From Rhizopus arrhizus (Eukaryota > Mucoromycota > Mucoromycetes > Mucorales > Rhizopodaceae), in assembly GCA_024220505.1 (NCBI GenBank), contig JAKZZE010000010.1, forward strand, positions 434,001 through 498,000: 64,000 nucleotides of DNA. The letters are read 5' to 3'. The position numbers and the translations under genes are program-made. The notes under the pieces are model-generated. The model worked only from the letters and a program-made list of their open reading frames with translations, searched no databases and was not told the origin of the DNA. Positions 22,430-34,304 of this stretch are shown here, piece after piece. Every line of letters starts with the position of its first letter. The first letter of the stretch is position 1.

Positions 22430-25400
22430 TCACATGACAAACAAAAATCTTAAATCCTCTACACTTAAACGATCAAGCGCCTTTGAATTTTTGCCTACAA
22501 AATATATTAATTATAAATTTCAGTGTTACTTTCAATACTTTACCAACTGTGCTTTCAACCAAAGCAGTCTTCTTTTCTTGTAACTGAACAATACGACTCT
22601 CTATACTATTTTCTATAATTAATCGCGTAATTCTTATAGGTCTACGTTGTCCTAATCGATGAATACGATCCATAGCCTATGGTGCGTTAGTTACTATTCT
22701 AATTATTATTCTTATTCCTTTTTTACTTGTACTATTTAAAATAAAAAAATCACGTCAGTACAATAGAATAGTAACAAAATCATACACTTACATTCGGCTG
22801 CCTGAGAAAATCAAGGTAAATTTCGGGTAAATATGGGTTAAAAAAAATTACTTAATCACAAAAGAGTGTACTTACTGGGTTCCACCAAGGATCGCTGTTG
22901 TTAATAAAAGTATTAATCTTTAGTTTAATTTTATTTACTTTTTTTAAATCAACTTACCAAATAAATACTCGGCTAGCTTCAGTTAAATTTAAGGCCACAC
23001 CACCCGCTTTTAAACTAATAAGAAATACAGTAACCGTTGGTTTGGTCATAAAGCTAACGTAAATTAGTAACATTCGATATTTGGATTAAAAAACGTGAGT
23101 ATATTACTGATGAATAGCTGCGTCACGTTGAGCAGGAGACATGGTACCGTCTAACCGAATACATTCAAAACCTGCACGAGACAACCTCCAATAGACAAGA
23201 TCAAGAAAGTTTACAAACTAAAAAAGAAAATTGGGGTAGATTAATAATATGCAATAACAAATAATTTATGCTTTTTTTTTGTTTTGTTTTACTTGAGAGA
23301 AAACAATGCTATATAAAAAAAAAAGGTTGAATAAAATATTTAAAAGAAACTTATTTAATCAATTACCTCTTAATCGTCTTGTCTTCACGTCTAAGCTTAG
23401 AAAGTTCTTCAACAAGTGCTTCAATTTTTGTGGAACTTCTCCATTTGTCCATATTGATACGATTAACAATACTTGTTTTGGAATAATTACCATTAGAGCC
23501 ACTTCCCCCTTCAAGTTGAATTGCTTCTTGTGACAAATCAACTGAAAAATTGGCAAAACAAGAAGGACACTTGGGTACTTCACCTTCAGAATCATCAAAA
23601 CTATTATAGTATTGAATACAACACTATGTTTAAATAACATATTAGATACACAACCTACTTTTTGTTTATAGTATCACTAACCTCTCTACAAAACACATGT
23701 TTACAAGCAGCAGAAATAGCATCCTATATACATTTGTTTTCTTTCTTTAGTTTCTACATTAAAATAATAATAATAATATATTACCTCAGGAGGATCATTA
23801 CACAACATGCATACCAGTTGCTTATTATCTGATGACTTCTTTACGACAAGGTCAGGATGATCAGCACATTGACGCATCTTAGTTAGCAATTCAAAGATGT
23901 TTGCATAATTATTCAATACTGTATCTTGTTCAACATATGTAGCAAATTGACGAGATACATCTGAATATAAGGACCTATAGATATCTTCTTCTTCTTCACT
24001 AAAAATATCTCTTCTCACCATCACCGTACGAGGAGGTAAACCAAGATCATCTGCGCATTCCACTTTGGTTCGTCTGAGCATGACTTTATCTAATAGCAAT
24101 CCCAATTTTTCCAAAGCCACACGGCCATCTCCTACATAACCATTACTTTGAATAGGCTTCAATACTTCATTATTCCACCAGCACATGTGGTTCATTGGCC
24201 TGTGTCCACATTCATCACATTCCTTCTTATTCGAGAATTTCCAGTTTAATTGTTTACAAGGGCATTGCATGCAGTAATAGTAAGCATAGGGGTCTGCGTA
24301 AAAAAATAATAATAAGCTCAGGCATAAATCCGGTATAAAAGTATATGTTTACCTGCTTGCATAAAGCGAATCAAAGAGTAAAGTTCACCTACACGATTTT
24401 GTAAAGGTGTACCAGTCAAAGACCATCTATAGTTAGCCTTTAAATTAAACTATATAAAATAGACTTTTAGTAAATGCATAAAAAAAATTTTTTTTTTTTT
24501 ACCACTGCTCTAGCTGTGTTACATGCACGATCCTTGATATTATGTGCTTCATCAAGTACAATGCGATGCCATTTGATTTTATGAAGAATAGATTTCTCTT
24601 TAAGAAGCGTTGGTGAGCCTAGTGCCATACGTTTAACACCATATTCTTGACGTCTGAAGCAGCTTTCAATGACGGAATCTAATGTGTAAATAAAGATGAG
24701 TGATAAATAAAGCAAAGATATATTATTCATATACTCACAGGTAGACAAAACAACATCAAATTTCATTAAATCATCTACTTTATTTGTTCTCTTGCTACCT
24801 ATTAATAATAGCAGTATTAATTTTTCATTCATCATTGCTGCTTTATTTTCTTACCATGAAAAATGTGAACAGAAAGAGCATTATTTGTATGAGTTTCAAT
24901 TTCACGTTTCCATTGCATAATAGCTACAGTAGGAGCAATAACAAGACTTGGCTTTTCTTTGTCACTTAAAAGTAAAGAAATCGTCTGAATGGTTTTACCC
25001 ATACCCATTTCATCAGCCAAAATACCACCTTTGAACTAATAAGAAAATTAATAACATATTACATATAGATCACAGTTAGCTTTACTATATCAAAGGATTC
25101 TTGCTGTATCATCCATCCAACTCCATATTTTTGAAAGGGCAAAAGGGGTAAAGTCAATTCCTTTGGTTGTTCAACAGGTATTACTTTAACTTGTTCAGCA
25201 TCTTTAAGATCGTCCCATATAGTCTTTAATTCTGGATGATGTACCAATACATTATTTCTACTTCGTTCATACTATATAACTATTTAGTTTTTAAATAAAC
25301 ACATAAGATAAATATAACTTACCGCTGGCTTTCTTTGTCTTCTTCTCTCAGCAACACGCTGCCTCCTAACAACAGTAACTTGGTCTTCCTCAGATTCAGA

Positions 25401-25880
25401 ATCGTCCAAATCAGAAATATCATCATCATCACTACTGCTACTGCTGCTGCTATTAGTATTGTCAAAAGCAACAACTGTTTGAGGATCTTGAGTATCTTCC
25501 AATTGATACTCATCATCATTTTCCGACTCTTGATTGGTTTGATTCTTTTCCATTTCGGACTCCGAATCGCGAGCAGAACTTGCTACGGAAGTAGGAAGAG
25601 TTGTATTGGACTGAGCAATACTTGATTCATCTGAATCTCCAGATTCGGTCACCACACTTTCTTGACGACTACTTGAAGGAGTGATATCCATCTCAATGTA
25701 GACATTACTACTCCTTGTACGTCTCTTGACAGAGCTTCTTGTTTGTCTAACGGCTGAAACAATGGGCTCTTGAAAGTCGTCATCAGAAACATCAATAGAC
25801 TGCGTAGCAAAAGAATTGGTGTCTTGTTCCTCAATTCTAGCCTTCTTATAGCTTCTAGTAGATCTACGAGTGGTAACCAT
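22430..25880 (-). CDS. RAD16: DNA repair protein Rad16 (SNF2 ATPase with RING finger)
   Basis: A multi-exon gene starting [18 protein letters not shown] and ending [14 protein letters not shown], the exact Rad16-type C-terminus (stop at 22430). In order: an acidic, Ser-rich N-terminus with poly-Asp patches; [16 protein letters not shown]; Walker [13 protein letters not shown] (about 25015); the DEAH box [10 protein letters not shown] (about 24555); the Rad16 zinc insert [22 protein letters not shown] (24265-24180); [17 protein letters not shown]; a RING start CMLCNDPPE (about 23810), continued across an intron; and motif [15 protein letters not shown] (22673). Rad16 acts with Rad7 in global-genome nucleotide excision repair of non-transcribed DNA. 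About fourteen short introns interrupt it. No inactivating change is seen. Confidence 0.93.
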
Positions 25881-27286
25881 AATGTGCTAGAGAGTGGGTG
25901 AGTGAGGAAAAAGAGAAAGAAAAAAAAATGAAAATGAAAATAAAAAAAAAATCGTCAAATAGGACTGACGCTCCCTTAAGCCGTCAAAAAAATTTGACAA
26001 TTTCTTTAATTGGTACGATAAATTAAACTCCATTCAAGACATATGAATCACGATTTCTACTACTAACATGATCAATATCCTTTATTTTGTATAAATAAAC
26101 TCCTTTTTATTCACAAATATATCAGCTCATTAACATGTTATATGACTTGAAGTAGGTACCTGCTTGAAAAATCACCTTTTATGACGACAGTAGCATCATT
26201 AATTTCATTTTGTGAAAAAAATAAAATTTTGTGATTGGTCAAGAATAGTTCAAATATTTGTAAAGATGCATGCTTTGAACAATTAACATTCTCATTTTGT
26301 CGATTATATTGTAGGAACTGATAATAGATACTATCAATTATTCATATAGTTTCTTTTTCAGTAGGCTACAAGCATTTTATTTTATTTCTTAAATTCAAGG
26401 TATTTCTAGGTCAAAATTGAACAAAAAAAGGTATGAAAAGTCAATGAAAAAAAAAAACGTAAAGCTGTAGGGAGAAGGATTTTTTAGTGTCACACCCTCA
26501 AAACTAAGAAAAAAAATAGCTTTTACTGTCAATATGCTACTCCACAGATAGTTTTTAAATGGTAATAGCTTCAACAATTGTGTCGGAATTTGAATACGGG
26601 ACCTCCTTTTATTAAATGAAGGTATAATACTCACTATGTATGAACTTGTTCAATAAGCATTTTGATGACATGAAATGTAAAATTTTCATTCTGCATTTTC
26701 AATATCGATCTTCATCTTGCTTTCATACGTGATTATGAGTGTTATCTAGTTCGTGAGTAGCTTGGCTTTTTTATTTTCTAAAAGGAACGTAACAATCTCC
26801 CTTTTCAAGCTATCAGCAAAAGTTGTTGACAGGCGTTGTAATACTCCAAAGGATAAAGTTCAACATCTTTTTTTTTCTTACATCCTATTAGGATGCATTA
26901 CTTTTTGCTGTATGGACAAGTTAATATACAACATGCAGATAAGTGTAATATAAACAGGATATTAATGATTCATCCTTAAGCATATAGGCTTTGTCAAATT
27001 TACCGCTTGAGAATCATATTATGGAAATGGTAATACAATAATTTCCTTTTTCATAATAGAGTAAATGAGAAAACTGGATTCACCTTGATTCTTATCTGAT
27101 ACAAATGCAAATCCTGTAAAAGAAGAGCAAATGATAATAATTCAGTCTGAAAAGCAAAAAATAAGAATCGTTACGAGAAAACTTTGGATTCAACATTTCT
27201 AGTGAACTTGAAATCTACAATATAAAGCTTAAACTGTCACTAAAAGTATAGGCTAATCATAGTTCAGTGGAGGATGCGTCATTGAT
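25881..27286. other. Intergenic, 1.4 kb
   Basis: Holds the RAD16 promoter and the 3' flank of the next minus-strand gene. It is AT-rich with short runs of A. The open frames at 26395-26634 and 26753-26953 look like chance. Nothing else is supported. Confidence 0.5.
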
Positions 27287-28206
27287 TTATATACTATATT
27301 TGGTCTGCGGTATTTTCAATTTTTTGAGGAAAATAATAAAAGAATGTTGAAAAAAGTGATGAAGTTGAAAAGGAAGCAGTGAAAACTCGATAATAATAAG
27401 TGGCATGAGAAAAGTTGAGATAACTTGAGATAGAGCATGTTGTGAATGTGAAAGAAAGGTACAAAAAGATTTTAAATTTTTGGCATTATATTGATTATAT
27501 GTTTTGGTAAAAGTCTCAGCAACATAGGCAAGCTCAGTTTTCCCTCCAGAATACTTTAACATCTTCCTAACAGCATCGGTAAGATGGCTGGTAGGAGCAG
27601 ATATTTTTTCTTTCATAGATCTAGAAAAGAGCCATCACTATAAGTAATTATTCTTTTCTTGTGAAAGATAGTTGGCTTGTTATTTTTGGAGAAATTGGGA
27701 TCTATTTTTACGTATTGCCATAGTATTGTTTATTTTCGTCAATAGAGCTATTACTGCTATATTTGAGACTGTCATCAAATAGTCTTTCGGCAATCTCATA
27801 TGTAGCTTTTTGTTTTTTAACATAATTTTTGAAATTAAGCTTGATTAACTTAAAAACATATGTTGTGAGTATAAAATACTTAACCTTCAATGAAAATCTC
27901 TTATCAGTCATCCTTGTTATATTAGTCAGAGATCTTTTGGTGGTTTTTTAGTCTATTAGAAGCAACCTTTGAGAAATCGATCAAATTTGATGATTTGAGG
28001 GCGGGTAGCTCACTAATAAATCTGAAATCTTCTTGGTTGTGTTGTTGATGTTGCATACGTTCATAGGTAGCAAGATGAAATCGCGCATATGATATTATTC
28101 TTTGGTAGACATCTTGTGATTCTTTTCTTTGAAGATGAAGAACTATAATCAACTGCAGTATAGATATTAGTAACGCCAGGATCAACACTCCAAACAAGAA
28201 TTCCAT
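27287..28206 (-). CDS. Small single-pass membrane protein, unknown
   Basis: Exon 1 (28206 down to about 27925) encodes MEFLFGVLILALLISILQLI, an N-terminal signal anchor, followed by a polar domain (HLQRKESQDVYQRIISYARF.., SSNLIDFSKVASNRLKNHQ). Further exon-like frames on the same strand carry KATYEIAERLFDDSLKYSSN (about 27820-27720) and, after an intron GTAAAAATAG..TTTTCTAG, SAPTSHLTDAVRKMLKYSGG followed by KTELAYVAETFTKTYNQYNA (27605-27480). The pieces are compositionally similar and bounded by plausible GT/AG pairs, but I cannot fix every junction or the stop. I do not recognise the family. A conserved lysine-rich C-terminal domain is possible. Confidence 0.45.
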
Positions 28207-28866
28207 TGCATATTAAAGTTGATAGATAATAATTTAAACCTTTATTAATAAAATATATCATACTTCTTTATAAATAATACAATCATTACTAATTTTATTC
28301 TCTAAAGTAAATATAAACGATAAAGAGTAATGATCCATAATAAAGATCATTTCTGTAAATGAATCATAATGGATCAGATACTCAATTAACTGGAAGCATT
28401 TCATAAAACATCTTTCCTCATTAGGAAGACGGGACGAATCTTTTAAATCAGTTAAATAATATTAAGATCTAAAATAAGCAGAAAATAAAAAACGACCATC
28501 CTTAAATCAGCAATTATCCTTCAATCAAACACGTCAATTATTGAATACATTATCACAGCTACTCAATTACCCGCCAACTGATTGAAGAGTATAAATAGTA
28601 GACTTTGTGATGTTTTTTTATAGTCAAGATTGTCTTAGGTTCAATCTTAAAAAGTATTCTTTTGGTTTTCTATTGCTAATTATATAATTACTTTGCCAGA
28701 ACATAACACTACTTTCTTTCTTTTTTGGTAGTATTTAATTTCATGCACAGCATATCTTTGATAAATCACTACCGTAACAAATAGTCATACATATATTTTA
28801 TACATATCAACCTTGGGGAAGATCAAAAAGAATTTCTTATGCACTATGCTCTACTTCTTTCAGGGC
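28207..28866. other. Intergenic
   Basis: AT-rich DNA upstream of the small membrane protein. No open frame, RNA gene or repeat that I can support. Confidence 0.4.
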
Positions 28867-29068
28867 CAGTGCACAAAATTACAATCCTCACTCATTAAAT
28901 AAACCAGTAATATAGGATGATAACTTTATTCGTGCAGACCAAGTTACAAGACTTATTTAACACTGCCGTCCGCTTTAAAAAAAATGAATAAAGTTTGATC
29001 TGCTGAACACTTCTCAACAATAACCCCGTCATCATAAGTTTTCCAAGCGGCCTAGATTTTGTGCACTG
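28867..29068. mobile_element. Putative 202-bp MITE with 13-bp terminal inverted repeats
   Basis: CAGTGCACAAAAT at 28867-28879 is repeated as its exact reverse complement at 29056-29068. The 202-bp interval is non-coding. TIRs starting CAGTG are usual for Tc1/mariner-type elements, and a transposase fossil lies about 330 bp downstream. No clean TA target duplication is evident at both ends, so the exact termini are unsure. Confidence 0.45.
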
Positions 29069-29394
29069 CTCTGCAGCAATGATCCTCGTTCTACCCTTCT
29101 ACCTCTCGAATACTAATGGCTAACCTAGAATGCATAGATGATTGTAAGGACCCTCAATCACAACTACTGCAATATGTAATAACTGCTGGTAGACCAATTT
29201 ACATACCTGCATCGTTATCACTTGGCCCTCCAGAAGCCGAGAGAGGCGCAGTTTTAGTATATCTGAAAGACAATCAAAGGACTAGGTAAATTAGTCTGAT
29301 AGAAAAAGCATAGGCTCGCTAACAGATCAAATGACTGATGCCTTTGACGATTTAAGTGAAGAAAATGAGGTCCTTGTATTTAATTTTGGAGCAA

Positions 29395-29665
29395 AAATGC
29401 TGAGCATTTTTTGAATTATTTGAATAATGTAATGGATATTCTTAACAAGAATGAATCGAAAGGCCATTATACTCTTATGTACAATGCTCCTACTTACAAA
29501 CTTACCTCCATAAGAAAGTTCATTGAGAAAAGAGGCTACTAATGTGATTATTTTCCTCCATATTCACTTTTCTTAATCCTATTGAGGAGTTTTGGCTGAA
29601 GGTAAAATATGATTTTGAAAGACATCCATTTGATAGCAGCCACAATTCAACTCCTTGAAGTGTGG
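29395..29665 (+). pseudogene. Fossil of a Tc1/mariner-type (IS630-like) transposase, C-terminal part
   Basis: The plus-strand frame reads HFLNYLNNVMDILNKNESKG, then HYTLMYNAPTYKLTSIRKFI and, after an internal TAA, CDYFPPYSLFLNPIEEFWLK. This is the second half of a DDE transposase: the second catalytic Asp of the usual MDNAP motif is replaced by Tyr (MYNAP), while the final catalytic Glu in NPIEEFW remains. The stop codon, the lost Asp and the absence of an upstream catalytic domain show the copy is dead. The 5' half is not recognisable in 29090-29390. Confidence 0.75.
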
Positions 29666-30084
29666 GACTTTTGTTCGCAAGTTATTTAGCAGTCTGTCAG
29701 GAAAGGATAAGGTATTCAGCCTCATTTTTTAACCGCTGCCTTTGAAAAAAAACTAATATTTCCAATTCAATGTGATTCTTTCTCATTCACTTGGAAAACT
29801 GTAATATTTAATGTCTTTTATTTTTCTGTCCTTGATCTCAAAGGGCATTTTTTAATTCCCTTACATTCCTTTTTGATCTGACCTGGGCGATTAAGGTGTA
29901 TTAAAGACACCGCGCACTCATTCAAGTTTTTTTTTATTGTATGTTTGACATAGGTTATTTTATCCGCAGTAAAATAGATATTAAAGCCCTTTATCCCAAA
30001 TTTAAACCCTTTGATCAAAGAAACCTTGTAGTCATAAGGAACACAACAGTCAATATAACTTTTATGAACACAAGTTGCTGATTT
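29666..30084. other. Intergenic
   Basis: Flank of the transposase fossil and 3' region of the Mtf2-like gene. No supported feature. Confidence 0.4.
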
Positions 30085-31044
30085 TCACTTTTTAATTAAC
30101 CACTTATTTGCCATTTCTTTCATAATATTACAAACTCTTTTTTCATCCGCATTCCAGAACAAACCTTGTCTGTTGTCTGATTCAGTTCCTTCTTCTTGTT
30201 CCACTGCTGTTACAGCCATTCTTACAATATTCCTTGTCTCATTGTTCACTCTAATTCCGTTTAGCGCCATCTCTTCCAATAAATCCAACATGCCATGGAC
30301 ATCCCTCCAAGTTTCCCATCTCAACAATAAGATTGCATTGTATGTCCCTGTTGTACATCCACTGATATAACTTTGAATACTCTTTGCTTTAATTTGCTCA
30401 AAAATGGATAAGGTCAAATAAGGATCCTTTTTAGCAGTATACTCAATTGCTGATTTGATGATTTTGGAATAATAATCGGGATAAGATACTTGGTTAATTT
30501 CACTGTTTATAATGTCCAGTAGTTCATATACTGATTTAGATTCTATAATAGCGTTTTTGATTTGCAATTCCTTTTCTTTCGCTCGAATACGTTCATCGTT
30601 CATCACTTTTTCCTTGTACCAATTATAATCGAATGGTTCTACTTCATCCAATATGCTTCCTTCGTTTTTCTCCAGCTGTTCTTTCTCTTCATTATAATGA
30701 AAGGATTCAGATATACTTTTTGGTAAAGGTGATTTTGATTTATAGACGCGTTTCTTAACCAATTCTAATAGCTTTTTCTCGATAGCTGATTCTTCTGATT
30801 TATTTTTCTTTTGTGGTGGTTCTACTCTAGAAGGAACAAAGTGTTCTCTGGCATTAAGTGCATCGTCAAATAGGGATCCTAATAAATCTTGAAAATCTCT
30901 AGCGTCTGAAGAGGATTTTTTTGAAGTTTTTGTTTCTTTTTCAGATATTTCCCAAAAATGAGAATCTTCTGATTTTGCTTGATTTTGTGGAATGTTTGAT
31001 AAATGTTGATTTGTTGAATAACTATATAAAGCATAATGCAGCAC
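30085..31044 (-). CDS. Mtf2-like mitochondrial gene-expression factor
   Basis: A single-exon protein of 319 residues. The N-terminal third is polar and low-complexity (EKETKTSKKSSSDARDFQDL). The C-terminal domain (about 165-319) contains CTTGTYNAILLLRWETWRDV followed by HGMLDLLEEMALNGIRVNNE, the hallmark of the Mtf2-like C-terminal domain, a PPR-like alpha-helical module. Yeast Mtf2 (Nam1) couples mitochondrial transcription with RNA processing and translation, so a matrix location is expected. The N-terminus (MLHYALYSYSTNQHL) is short on acidic residues and could be a targeting sequence. The assignment rests on this one block; the precise role is inferred. Confidence 0.7.
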   Translation of the reverse strand: MLHYALYSYSTNQHLSNIPQNQAKSEDSHFWEISEKETKTSKKSSSDARDFQDLLGSLFDDALNAREHFVPSRVEPPQKKNKSEESAIEKKLLELVKKRVYKSKSPLPKSISESFHYNEEKEQLEKNEGSILDEVEPFDYNWYKEKVMNDERIRAKEKELQIKNAIIESKSVYELLDIINSEINQVSYPDYYSKIIKSAIEYTAKKDPYLTLSIFEQIKAKSIQSYISGCTTGTYNAILLLRWETWRDVHGMLDLLEEMALNGIRVNNETRNIVRMAVTAVEQEEGTESDNRQGLFWNADEKRVCNIMKEMANKWLIKK

Positions 31045-31249
31045 TCTATTGTTTCTTTTTATTCCTTTTTTACGTGGTTTAGTATTTATACAAAAGACTT
31101 GTCCAAGTTTTTGCTTTTACCGGCTTTTAACAATAAGTTTGGTTTAAAGATGCAAGGTATCATATTTTATTTTATTTTTATAAGGAAAAAAAAAGCACTG
31201 GTAAGCCCTTGTTAAAAAAAGGGAAAAAGTTGCTGCGATAAGCCACAAT

Positions 31250-32430
31250 TTACTTTGAAATGCGAGCAAAAGTAGATTGATTTCGAATATTTTCCAAGGA
31301 TTCCAATATTTCATTTGCCGTCAGACGTTCTTCAGGATCATACTCAAGTCCTCTCTTAATGGCTTCCCAGAGTTGCTTATGCTGTTTACCTATAGATGAT
31401 TCTATAATAGTTACTGACTTGGCTTTGTGATCTATTTTTAACAATCTATCAGGTCGTTTGGTCTTCTCCAATATGATACCAAGCAATAAAGAACAAGCTA
31501 AATACACGTCCGAGAATTTGGTATACAAGTAATCCTTATCATCTCGCTTTTCTATATTTACACAAGTAAATACTAGCATGCATACATATTACAGACATTT
31601 ACCAGGAAGATTCATATGTTTGAGGTCAATCCATGGCTTCTGACTAAAAGAAGTTCCTGGACCCAAACAAGAACGAAACCCGCAAAAGTGTAAACTCCCA
31701 TCAGTGTCAACAAAGATGCTATGTTTTGAGATATCCACAAGGTATGTGTCCAGTTTGTGTGCGTCCGATATCATAGAAAAGAGGTTAATTCCCATTTGAA
31801 TAGCATACATTGGTTCAAGTTCGAGACCTAAATATAATAGTTACATCACTCTTTCTCTCATCAAAGATTCAATTTACCATTCCTTCTTCCTTTCTCAATA
31901 TATCTTTTCAAACTATGGTTGGCATAATATTGTCTTATGATAAAGAAGATGGGCTGGGTTGGTAAAATTTTCTCAAGCGATACATTCATATCAGATAAAG
32001 ACGCTTCAAATATACTAAAGTAGGCTCCCATGTTTCTGCACACAGACAAACGACTGGCCATTCGAAACTCATGAAAAAGCATCTGGCGGTGGTTAGCAGA
32101 GGATGGTATACAAGCACATAAAATAGGCACACCTTTGTACTTGCCCTTAAAGTGTATCTCTTCTGTGTCAAATAAATTATTCTGATAATAAGGCTTTTTT
32201 TCTAAAACAATATCGCTTTGATTGATAATCCCTGCTGGAAACAAGGTACGAATAGGTGCTTCTAGCTCTCTTTTCTTAGTTGACGATGAATTCCTTTTTG
32301 GATTTGTAAATTGATTGCTGGTTGCTCCTAGCTTTAGTTTTTCAGATTTGCTGCTTGTACTAGTCTTTGAAGTTCTTTTTGAAATTCGTTTTGAAATTCT
32401 CTTTGAAATTTGCTTATCATTTGTTGTCAT
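31250..32430 (-). CDS. Protein-kinase-like protein, probable pseudokinase
   Basis: About three exons: 32430 to about 31880, about 31830-31610, and about 31575-31250. The N-terminus is very basic with ISKR repeats. A kinase fold follows: an N-lobe with FKGKYKGVPILCACIP, a hinge-like FIIRQYYANHSLKRYIEKGR, a C-lobe SDVYLACSLLLGIILEKTKR and the late helix GLEYDPEERLTANEILESLE (residues like PEERPTA of real kinases). The catalytic loop expected as HRDLKxxN reads VDISKHSIFV, and the DFG region reads LHFCGFRS. No VAIK-type lysine motif or glycine loop is clear. The catalytic Asp and the metal-binding Asn and Asp therefore look absent. It is probably a scaffold or allosteric partner; substrates are unknown. 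Confidence 0.65.
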
Positions 32431-32789
32431 TTTATGAAAAAAAAAAGTGTCCGCGTTTTTTTAAAAAGTAAGAAAGCAAAAGTTTAAAATAATAAAGAAG
32501 GCTTTCTGTGACTTTATTTACAGTCATTTCAAGAAGTAAAGTTGCGAGATTTGAATTTGATGTGCAAAAAATCACTGAATTCAACAATGATATTACACGA
32601 TCCAAGAATAAAGTCGTATTCGGATTGGATGAACCTCGTTTATTTTTACATGTCGCTTAGTAATTGCCCAATGATATCCTTAGCATTTTATTTGCATAAA
32701 TTGAAGTGGTGGTTCCATTTTCCTTATTTTTCTTCCTGATTTCTACTAATTTTTACAAATATTCAAATGAATATGCAATTTTTTTTACA
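32431..32789. other. Intergenic
   Basis: Upstream region of the pseudokinase gene and left flank of a transposase fossil. AT-rich, with no supported feature. Confidence 0.4.
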
Positions 32790-33300
32790 AAGATGGACAA
32801 GGGCATGTTGTTGATGAGCACGGAGTTGAGCCGATGGATCTTACTGTTGATGAGAAGCTTTTCGCTATCAAAACTATAAGTTCTCGCACTCAGTTTTTAC
32901 AGAATAAACCTCCCAGAGAGGCCTCCTAAGCCTGCATTGCATTCAGTTGTGGATGACAGGAACCATGTAGATGATTACATGAAGCTATGCAATAAGAGAC
33001 GATATACATTTTACTCAGATGACGAAAAAACTAGATTTTTTCATTTATTTTCTAGTAAAAGCCTTAGTGCTTCGGCTGCCGCGAAACAATTAGGTATTCA
33101 TATTCGTGCAGCTCAGAAATGGGTCAAATGTTATTATGAAAATCTTGAAAGTATTCTCGAGAAAAAGAAAAAATCAGGACAACATCGTATTCTTGGAGAG
33201 GAGTATAAACAATTTCTTTTAAATTATATTGATGAGATGCCACATCTTCTGGCGCTACAACTTCAAACGGTTTGACAAAAACGCTGGTGTAAACAATTGA
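32790..33300 (+). pseudogene. Tc1/mariner-type transposase, N-terminal half, frameshifted
   Basis: The plus-strand frame starting about 32791 reads DGQGHVVDEHGVEPMDLTVD and then LFAIKTISSRTQFLQNKPP. A one-base shift near 32915-32930 moves to a second frame, PKPALHSVVDDRNHVDDYMK. That frame leads into a helix-turn-helix region, LSASAAAKQLGIHIRAAQKW, and then KSGQHRILGEEYKQFLLNYI (32937-33275). This is the DNA-binding half of an IS630/Tc1-like transposase. The frame breaks at about 33275 and the catalytic DDE half is missing. The lineage-specific gene fragment starts directly afterwards. Confidence 0.75.
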
Positions 33301-33319
33301 GCTTGCATCGGACTAGTAA

Positions 33320-34304
33320 GTTATAACCGTAGTTTCGTCAGTGAATACTATTTTAACTAAGTTTCTATACAGCTTAGCTCAACTAGGTGTCATAGATCTA
33401 ACATCAGATTCAGTACGGAATATATTAAAAATGTGTACAACTGAAGAAGAATATGAAAACATCATATTATCTGTAAATGTCAAAGAAGTAGAAATCACCG
33501 AAAGTGCCAAGAACCTTATCTAAGCAATTAAAGATGTTAAAGTTTACTCCTGCAAAAACCTGCGCAACGCGTTGTACGCGAATGGATATAAGCAAGACCA
33601 TGATGTCATTAGTGATTATGATATTGGATTAATAGAAAACCTGGTTAAGCATTTGTAAGATTTTTTTAACACGCCGTTTCACATTACCTTACTTTTATTA
33701 ATACAACTTTTAGCCTGGACTTGATTGAATCACCAAAAAATCCTTTGAATAGTACCATACTTGAAAGATCAGCAGCAGTACAGACAAGCATCGTCGTCAC
33801 TAATCAGCTGTTTCTGGCTGTGAATGATATTGTGAAATTAGGTTGGCTTGAAAGAGAATATTTTGGCACAAATAAAACAAAGTGGGATGGAGTACTGTTT
33901 AAAACAGGTGATCACAAAGTATCCCTTGGGTTTGTCGAGTTCTCTGGCGGAGTGAATGACACTAGTACTCCAGAAAAAGAACGACGCGATGTGAAGAAAC
34001 TCTACAGCATGATGATTGATGTAATGAATGGATATCCTGCTAATGTCAAAAAACAAATATTTTGCATAAGGTTTTATGGTAATCCCCTTCTCTCTCAATT
34101 GTGTATTCATATACTAATAGTACTAAAATAGAAAACACCATGTTTTTTGAGGGACTCGTGGTACATGAAGAAGTTATGTTCAGGATCCAATGTGCAGCAA
34201 TCATTGTTCCCAGAATGATTCGACAACTTGTCAAATTCACTTCAGAAATACTCAAATTGATAGGATGGAAAGATGCTGTGGTTAAACAAATCGAGCAATT
34301 TTAA
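33320..34304 (+). pseudogene. Damaged copy of an unknown, possibly lineage-expanded protein family
   Basis: Three exon-like blocks join in phase. Block 1 (about 33341-33655) reads FLYSLAQLGVIDLTSDSVRN and later VKVYSCKNLRNALYANGYKQ, but contains an in-frame TAA at 33521-33523. Intron GTAAGA..CTTTTAG leads to block 2 (33717-34078): FLDLIESPKNPLN, LERSAAVQTSIVV, KTKWDGVLFKTGDHKVSLGFVE (first 20 shown as KTKWDGVLFK..) and VEFSGG. Intron GTAATC..AAAATAG leads to block 3, ENTMFFEGLVVHEEVMFRIQ, ending IEQF at 34304. The KWDGV..LVEFSGG wording resembles uncharacterised repeated proteins that I associate with Mucoromycota, from memory. No ATG is found for block 1. The stop and missing start suggest a pseudogene. 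Confidence 0.5.
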
